Assembly (NCBI GenBank): GCA_028717825.1
Contig: JAQUNB010000025.1
Location: 1-10,065, forward strand
DNA from: Candidatus Omnitrophota bacterium
GTDB lineage: Bacteria; Omnitrophota; Gorgyraeia; Tantalellales; Tantalellaceae
DNA length: 10,065 nucleotides
Direction of reading: 5' to 3'
Shown: piece after piece, positions 6,460-10,065 of the stretch
Layout: each line of letters starts with the position of its first letter
Position numbering within the stretch: the stretch's first letter is position 1
The notes under the pieces: model-generated
Databases searched by the model: none
The model's input: the letters and a program-made list of their open reading frames with translations, nothing else
Told to the model about the DNA's origin: nothing
Translations under genes and position numbers: made by a program

Positions 6460-7068
6460 TTACACTAAAATAAGTTTGATCAGGATTTGAGTTAAAGGCA
6501 GAATGACCTTATTGAACAACCCGCAGTATAGTAACACGATAAGGAGAATTAGACCATAACGTTCAATACTCATGTACCATGCGGCAAATCGTGCCGGTAG
6601 GATAGAAATTAGTATATTCGCGCCGTCAAGCGGCGGGATCGGGACTAAATTGAAGATACCCAAAACTAAACTTACATATGCGCCGTATAGCAAAAAGAGC
6701 CAAAAGAGAGTCTCCGGGGCGAATATTTTCAATTTTAAGAGAGCGGCAAAAATAACCGCCAAAATAAAATTGGAAGCCGGCCCAGCCAGAGATGATAAAA
6801 AGAGCCCCAATCTAGGACGCCGGAAGTTATACGGGTTGATCGGAACGGGATTCGCCCATCCAAAGATAACGGGAGACTTAGTCAGAAAAAGGATCACAGG
6901 CAGCACTACTGTCCCAATAATATCTATATGAACCAGCGGATTAAGGCTGAGCCTGCCGGCGTCTTTCGCGGTCGAATCACCCAAAAGATACGCGGCATAA
7001 CCATGGGCAACCTCGTGTATGACGATCACGACCAAAAAAACAGATATTGAAATAACTGCGGTTATCAT
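6460..7068 (-). CDS. Site-2 protease-like M50 family zinc membrane peptidase
   Basis: This is a 202-residue polytopic inner-membrane metalloprotease of the short M50 (site-2 protease) type, without PDZ or CBS domains. Residues 18-22 are HEVAH, the HExxH zinc site inside the first membrane helix. NPLVHID at 43-49 is a conserved reentrant segment. GPASN at 96-100 and NLVPIPPLDGANI at 140-152 complete the family pattern, with D148 the expected third zinc ligand. Further hydrophobic helices cover about 52-64, 98-112, 121-139 and 172-200. Such proteases cleave transmembrane segments of other proteins, but the small stand-alone forms rarely have known substrates. The ATG at 7066-7068 lacks a clear Shine-Dalgarno; it is kept because HExxH needs the preceding hydrophobic stretch. 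It lies 68 bp after the 60-aa basic protein on the same strand and ends 34 bp before operator O3 of the lacI-type gene. Confidence 0.93.
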   Translation of the reverse strand: MITAVISISVFLVVIVIHEVAHGYAAYLLGDSTAKDAGRLSLNPLVHIDIIGTVVLPVILFLTKSPVIFGWANPVPINPYNFRRPRLGLFLSSLAGPASNFILAVIFAALLKLKIFAPETLFWLFLLYGAYVSLVLGIFNLVPIPPLDGANILISILPARFAAWYMSIERYGLILLIVLLYCGLFNKVILPLTQILIKLILV

Positions 7069-7088
7069 TTAAATAGTTTAGGATACGA

Positions 7089-7120
7089 GCCGGACATAGC
7101 ACCTTGCACAAATTTCCGGC
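7089..7120. repeat. Inverted repeat between the 60-aa gene and the M50 gene
   Basis: GCCGGA (7089-7094) and TCCGGC (7115-7120) are perfect complements around a 20-base loop that itself contains a small GCA/TGC pairing. There is no T tract on either side, so it is unlikely to be an intrinsic terminator. It falls in the leader region of the M50 gene, or is an RNA-processing hairpin. Confidence 0.45.
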
Positions 7121-7136
7121 CCGAAGTTTAATATGA

Positions 7137-7319
7137 TTACTGCCCCAGGGTGAACCCCATCCTTCTAAGAGCCTTGTTCATCCTGCTGATAGCCTGCGGT
7201 TTGGACGAGCCTTCGGTCAAGTTGTCCTTACATGTAGCGGCAAACCCGCGCCTATTTTTGATCTTGAATATTGAAACGTGGGACATCGATAGCTTTTTTA
7301 GACTCTTCTTAGCTTTCAT
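7137..7319 (-). CDS. 60-aa basic protein, faintly HicB-like pattern
   Basis: I do not recognise this gene with certainty. The protein is strongly basic, starting MKAKKSLKKLSMSHVSIFKIK. It then has NRRGFAATCKDNLTEG followed by a helix ending ALRRMGFTLGQ. The order strand (VSIFKIK), strand (GFAATC), NLTEG turn, and alpha helix resembles the degraded RNase H-like fold of HicB-type small proteins, which carry a G-Y-x-A-x-C...G-x-T-x-x-E-A pattern. HicB partners are usually a HicA toxin, and none is seen here. With so many lysines and arginines, a nucleic-acid or ribosome-associated role is also possible. AAAGGGG, six bases before the ATG, supports translation. It lies between the Fn3-like gene and the M50 gene on the same strand. 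The coding call is good; the function is unknown. Confidence 0.75.
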   Translation of the reverse strand: MKAKKSLKKLSMSHVSIFKIKNRRGFAATCKDNLTEGSSKPQAISRMNKALRRMGFTLGQ

Positions 7320-7410
7320 TCTTACCCCTTTCTATATTAAGTTTTAGTGCCCGATCGCAGAGTACAGACATGCCCGCCCCCCGCAATGTAATATGTGTAA
7401 TTTCATTCTG

Positions 7411-7836
7411 TCATTTAATCACACGAAAAGATTGGAAAGAACGCAAACTCTTACCCGCCACGCCGTAGTATACCTGACGCAGGCACCATGTATAGGTCTC
7501 CCCAGCCGTGAACATATCGGCACCCAAATCCATTTCATGCTTCTCCGGGGCCACTTTTTCCTTGTAAATTAAAGTTGTTTCGACCATGTCTCTACCTTTA
7601 TATAAGCGAAAATCATAATATCGCCTTTTCGTTATATCACCCTCAAAAGGGCTCCATTTGAATTTAAGAACGCTCTGATCCTTAATATTGACTTCCTCGG
7701 TTATTGGCGAGATCAATTTAGGTTCAGGGACATTGTCCATAGATCCCCCGCCGACAAGAGCCCGTTGCGCAAAAATAGTAGTTGCCACAACAAATATAAA
7801 AAAAATCACAAAGATCGCGCCAAGTAACCATTTCAT
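7411..7836 (-). CDS. Membrane-anchored or exported Fn3-like domain protein (141 aa)
   Basis: The protein has a hydrophobic N-terminus (MKWLLGAIFVIFFIFVVATT) ending near FAQRA, consistent with a signal peptide or single membrane anchor. A Gly-Ser linker (LVGGGS) follows, then about 100 residues that look like one beta-sandwich, fibronectin type III-like domain. Pointers are PEPKLISPITEEV, FKWSPFEG, YYDFRLYKG, GETYTWCLRQVYYG and the closing FQSFRVIK, a pattern of alternating strands with a conserved Trp. It is probably located in the periplasm or at the outer face of the inner membrane; the binding partner is unknown. ATG at 7834-7836 is chosen because GGGAGG lies nine bases upstream; an in-frame TTG at 7863 would place that Shine-Dalgarno inside the gene. 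The gene points away from the tRNA-Met, 64 bp from it, so the two promoters share one short region. Confidence 0.82.
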   Translation of the reverse strand: MKWLLGAIFVIFFIFVVATTIFAQRALVGGGSMDNVPEPKLISPITEEVNIKDQSVLKFKWSPFEGDITKRRYYDFRLYKGRDMVETTLIYKEKVAPEKHEMDLGADMFTAGETYTWCLRQVYYGVAGKSLRSFQSFRVIK

Positions 7837-7856
7837 TGTATCTTTCCTCCCTATAA

Positions 7857-7885
7857 TTGACAAAGACCACTCTTTAACATATAAT
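7857..7885 (+). promoter_or_regulatory. Consensus sigma70-type promoter of tRNA-Met
   Basis: On the plus strand, TTGACA (7857-7862) and TATAAT (7880-7885) are both perfect hexamers with a 17-bp spacer. The predicted start is about 9 bases before the first tRNA base. This is the strongest promoter in the window. Confidence 0.9.
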
Positions 7886-7900
7886 CTATTCCTGTTTCGC

Positions 7901-7977
7901 GGCGGGGTAGCTCAGCTGGACAGAGCACACGGCTCATACCCGTGTTGTCGACGGTTCGATCCCGTCCCCCGCTACCA
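7901..7977 (+). tRNA. tRNA-Met (anticodon CAT), elongator type
   Basis: The 77-base sequence folds into a full cloverleaf. The acceptor stem is 7 bp, including a G1-U72 pair. The D stem is GCTC/GAGC. The anticodon stem CACGG/CCGTG surrounds loop CTCATAC, with CAT at 7935-7937. The variable loop is five bases, and the T stem GACGG/CCGTC holds loop TTCGATC. The CCA end is encoded. The anticodon stem lacks the three G-C pairs of initiator tRNAs and base 1 pairs with 72, so this is elongator Met. It closely resembles, from memory, the Bacillus elongator tRNA-Met, which also has the G-U end pair. A lysidine-modified tRNA-Ile2 is less likely but not excluded. It is the only plus-strand gene in the window. 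Confidence 0.95.
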
Positions 7978-8022
7978 AATTTCCACTACGCAAAAATCTA
8001 TGTAACTATCTATCGACAATTA

Positions 8023-8060
8023 AAAATGGACAAAATACCGGCTTAATTATAATCCATTTT
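8023..8060. terminator. Possible bidirectional terminator between tRNA-Met and purU
   Basis: AAAATGGA (8023-8030) and TCCATTTT (8053-8060) form a perfect 8-bp inverted repeat with a 22-base loop, in the convergent gap between the tRNA and purU. Both strands end the stem in a run of T residues. The stem is A/T-rich and the loop long, so folding would be weak. The call rests mainly on position. Nothing else of note was seen in 7978-8123. Confidence 0.3.
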
Positions 8061-8123
8061 CGATTATCCAAGCAACTCTTCTCGATTACAGCTATAACAC
8101 GCTATAAAAACAATGCTTCTCGC

Positions 8124-8975
8124 CTAATTAAAAACAACTGTTTTATTACTATGGCAGAGTATTTTCCTCTCCAAGTGCCAGCGAACGGCTCTACTAAGCA
8201 CAACTTTTTCCAGATCTTCACCGCTTCTTACCAGATCAACAAGAGAATCCCTGTGACTTATCCTTACCGTATCTTGCTCGATGATCGGGCCTTTATCCAA
8301 TTTTTCCGTAACATAATGGCTTGTTGCCCCTATTATTTTTACCCCTTTACGATAAGCCTGCACATACGGCTCTTTGCCTATGAACGCCGGCAAAAATGAA
8401 TGATGGATATTTATGATCCTATTACTGTACTCATTCACAAAATCCCGCCCGACGATCTGCATGTATCTTGCGAAGACCACAAGATCGATCTTTTCTTTTT
8501 TAAGGATATCTAGCTGTTTTCGTTCTCTCCCCGCCTTACCGCCTTTCCCTGCCGACATTTCAACAAATTTTATGCCGAATTCTTTCGCGACCGCTCGCGC
8601 ATCCGGATGGTTACTGATAATAACCGGTATTTTGCAGGAGAACTGTCCGCCTTGATGCCTTAAAAGAAGGTCATAAAGGCAATGCAGGTGTTTAGACACG
8701 AATATCGCGACGCGCGGAATTTCGTCCGAAAAGTATATTCCCCATTTCATATTGAATTTTTTGGCGATGGGCTCGAATTTTTCTTTTATCTTGTCGCGCT
8801 GTACGGCGAAGTTCCCTAAGGTCCACTCTATGCGCATAAAAAAAGCATTCGTCTGTTCGTCCGTGTGCTGCTCTGCGTGAATAATATTGCCGTTATTCTG
8901 GTAAATGAAACCCGTCACCGAAGCGTTGATCCCCTTTTTATCGGGACAGGTTATCAGCATTATCGCTTCATTCAT
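8124..8975 (-). CDS. purU: Formyltetrahydrofolate deformylase PurU
   Basis: PurU hydrolyses 10-formyltetrahydrofolate to tetrahydrofolate and formate in the cytoplasm, supplying formate for PurT and balancing one-carbon pools. The 283 residues show an N-terminal ACT domain (about 4-75, starting EAIMLITCPDKKGINASV). A formyltransferase-type catalytic domain follows, with VIISNHPDARAVA at 118-130, FARYMQI at 168-174, NIHHSFLPAF at 189-198 and GATSHYVTEKLDKGPIIEQD at 216-235. The family's active-site Asn, His and Asp correspond to N189, H191 and D227. The length is typical. GGGAGG lies seven bases before the ATG. It follows mnmA by 39 bp on the same strand, suggesting cotranscription. It faces the tRNA-Met across a 146-bp convergent gap. 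The family is well defined and no key residue is missing. Confidence 0.96.
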   Translation of the reverse strand: MNEAIMLITCPDKKGINASVTGFIYQNNGNIIHAEQHTDEQTNAFFMRIEWTLGNFAVQRDKIKEKFEPIAKKFNMKWGIYFSDEIPRVAIFVSKHLHCLYDLLLRHQGGQFSCKIPVIISNHPDARAVAKEFGIKFVEMSAGKGGKAGRERKQLDILKKEKIDLVVFARYMQIVGRDFVNEYSNRIINIHHSFLPAFIGKEPYVQAYRKGVKIIGATSHYVTEKLDKGPIIEQDTVRISHRDSLVDLVRSGEDLEKVVLSRAVRWHLERKILCHSNKTVVFN

Positions 8976-9014
8976 TTTCTTGCCTCCCGTAAAATATTCA
9001 TGCTTTATTTGTTT

Positions 9015-10065
9015 TTATTCCAGTATTTCTTCTATCCATGCTCCGCCGGCGACAGTTTCCTCAAGATAAAATACCGCCGCCTGCCCGGGGGTGGGCGCGA
9101 ACTGCTTTTCATCAAACTCTACAAGCGCCGTATCGTCCGCTAGAGGTGTCACAACCCCCTTTACCTTGTCACTATTATACCTGATTCTAATTAAGAATGC
9201 CTTGGAATGCGTAAGTTTTTCTTCCATAAGCCAGTTAAATCCCTTAACTATCATTTTTTTGTTCATCGCACGTTCTTTCTCTCCCACCGTGATAGTGTTG
9301 TTTTTCGCATCGATCTTTAGGACATATACCGGTTCCTTCATCGACAGTCTAAGACCACGACGTTGCCCGACGGTATAGGAAGCTACCCCCTGATGTTTAC
9401 CGATTACTTTACCGTTTACATCCAGAATATCTCCCGGGGTGAAGACATTTACACCGAGTTTTCCCAGATACTTTCTATAATCACCGTCAGAGTTAGCAAA
9501 ACAAATGTCCTGGCTCGAAGGCCTTTCGGCGCTGGAAAAACCGTTTTGCTTTGCTATCTCCCTTACGGTTTGTTTAGTATATGCTCCCAGAGGAAAATCT
9601 ATAAAAGGAAGTCTGTCTTTGGCAATATTGTAAAGAAAATAGGATTGATCGTACATTTTATCTTCCGCTTCTGATAAATAGAATCTATCGTTTCTATTCG
9701 TGATCTTCGCGTAATGACCGGTTGCGATCTTAGCCGCGCCTAGTTCTTTCGCTTTCTCGACAAGGCATCCGAACTTGATCTCACTGTTGCACCACACACA
9801 GGGGTTCGGGGTCCGGCCGCGATTATATTCTTCCGCGAAGTATTTTTTAACCTTATCAGAAAATTCTTTTGAAAGATCGATCACATGATACGGGATCTTT
9901 AAGTCCTCGGCAACGCTGCGCGCGTATTGGATAGCGCCGAGCGAACAGCAAAGTTTATCGCTTCCTACCCCGCCGCATTCTTCTTTTGGCCAAGTCTGTA
10001 TCGTCACGCCTATGACATCGTATCCGTTTTTTTTCATCTCAAGCGCCGCTACGCTCGAATCGACC
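9015..10065 (-). CDS. mnmA: tRNA-specific 2-thiouridylase MnmA, N-terminal few residues outside the window
   Basis: MnmA adenylates and thiolates U34 of tRNA-Lys, -Glu and -Gln to give 2-thiouridine. About 349 residues are visible. The reading frame continues to the window edge as VDSSVAALEMKKNGYDVIGV, so the methionine at 10035-10037 is internal and the SGG part of the SGGVDSS PP-loop lies outside. The GCCSL-type motif appears as KLCCSLGAI. NPCVWCNSEIKF holds the catalytic cysteine (Cys in WCN), and SQDICF the second cysteine that forms the persulfide. TGHYAK, VGQRRGL and FAPTPGQAAVFY are the usual family blocks, the last in the C-terminal beta-barrel. The end, ETVAGGAWIEEIL, is complete. 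purU follows after 39 bp on the same strand. Both catalytic cysteines are present, so the enzyme should be active. Confidence 0.95.
   Translation of the reverse strand, partial: VDSSVAALEMKKNGYDVIGVTIQTWPKEECGGVGSDKLCCSLGAIQYARSVAEDLKIPYHVIDLSKEFSDKVKKYFAEEYNRGRTPNPCVWCNSEIKFGCLVEKAKELGAAKIATGHYAKITNRNDRFYLSEAEDKMYDQSYFLYNIAKDRLPFIDFPLGAYTKQTVREIAKQNGFSSAERPSSQDICFANSDGDYRKYLGKLGVNVFTPGDILDVNGKVIGKHQGVASYTVGQRRGLRLSMKEPVYVLKIDAKNNTITVGEKERAMNKKMIVKGFNWLMEEKLTHSKAFLIRIRYNSDKVKGVVTPLADDTALVEFDEKQFAPTPGQAAVFYLEETVAGGAWIEEILE

Noticed and set aside
7137..7319. Ribosomal protein L28 or another small ribosomal protein
   Set aside because: Basic and short, but the conserved N-terminal pattern of L28 is absent and no other ribosomal family was recognised.
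7837..7863. Earlier in-frame TTG start giving a 150-aa Fn3-like protein
   Set aside because: It would put the GGGAGG ribosome binding site inside the coding sequence; the ATG at 7834-7836 begins directly with a signal-like segment.
7901..7977. Initiator tRNA-fMet
   Set aside because: The anticodon stem lacks the GGG/CCC pairs and position 1 pairs with 72; both are elongator traits.

Overview
The window comes from a bacterial chromosome of moderate, somewhat AT-rich composition. Nearly every gene lies on the minus strand; the exception is one tRNA gene. Ordinary housekeeping genes (coaX, birA, purU, mnmA, a tRNA-Met and a site-2-protease-like M50 peptidase) surround a lineage-specific accessory block. 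From memory, the C-terminal part of the large radical SAM protein and the style of the small basic protein resemble Omnitrophota (PVC group) genomes. That placement is inference and was not checked by any search.

Reading rightmost to leftmost, which is the direction of transcription: mnmA (5' end outside the window) is followed 39 bp later by purU. A convergent/intergenic stretch then holds a plus-strand elongator tRNA-Met with a consensus sigma70-type promoter. Next come a membrane-anchored Fn3-like protein, a 60-aa basic protein with a faint HicB-like pattern, and the M50 peptidase. After these lies a LacI-family regulator whose own promoter is bracketed by two near-identical operators. Directly downstream is a second promoter whose -35/-10 spacer is filled by a perfect 14-bp LacI-type palindrome. 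It drives a 55-aa protein, then a 1043-aa radical SAM/SPASM protein with an N-terminal signal/membrane segment, and possibly a 61-aa protein. The two small proteins are clear paralogues (24 of 55 positions identical without gaps) and flank the radical SAM gene. The window ends with birA and the start of coaX, which are nearly overlapping.

The most interesting part is roughly 1543-6426: a LacI-type repressor, three copies of one operator, and a repressor-controlled unit built from a large, apparently membrane-targeted radical SAM enzyme between two paralogous acidic-helix miniproteins. No sugar transporter or glycosidase is present, so the usual job of a LacI regulator does not explain the locus. 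The substrate and product are unknown. The housekeeping genes look intact, apart from the two cut by the window edges.
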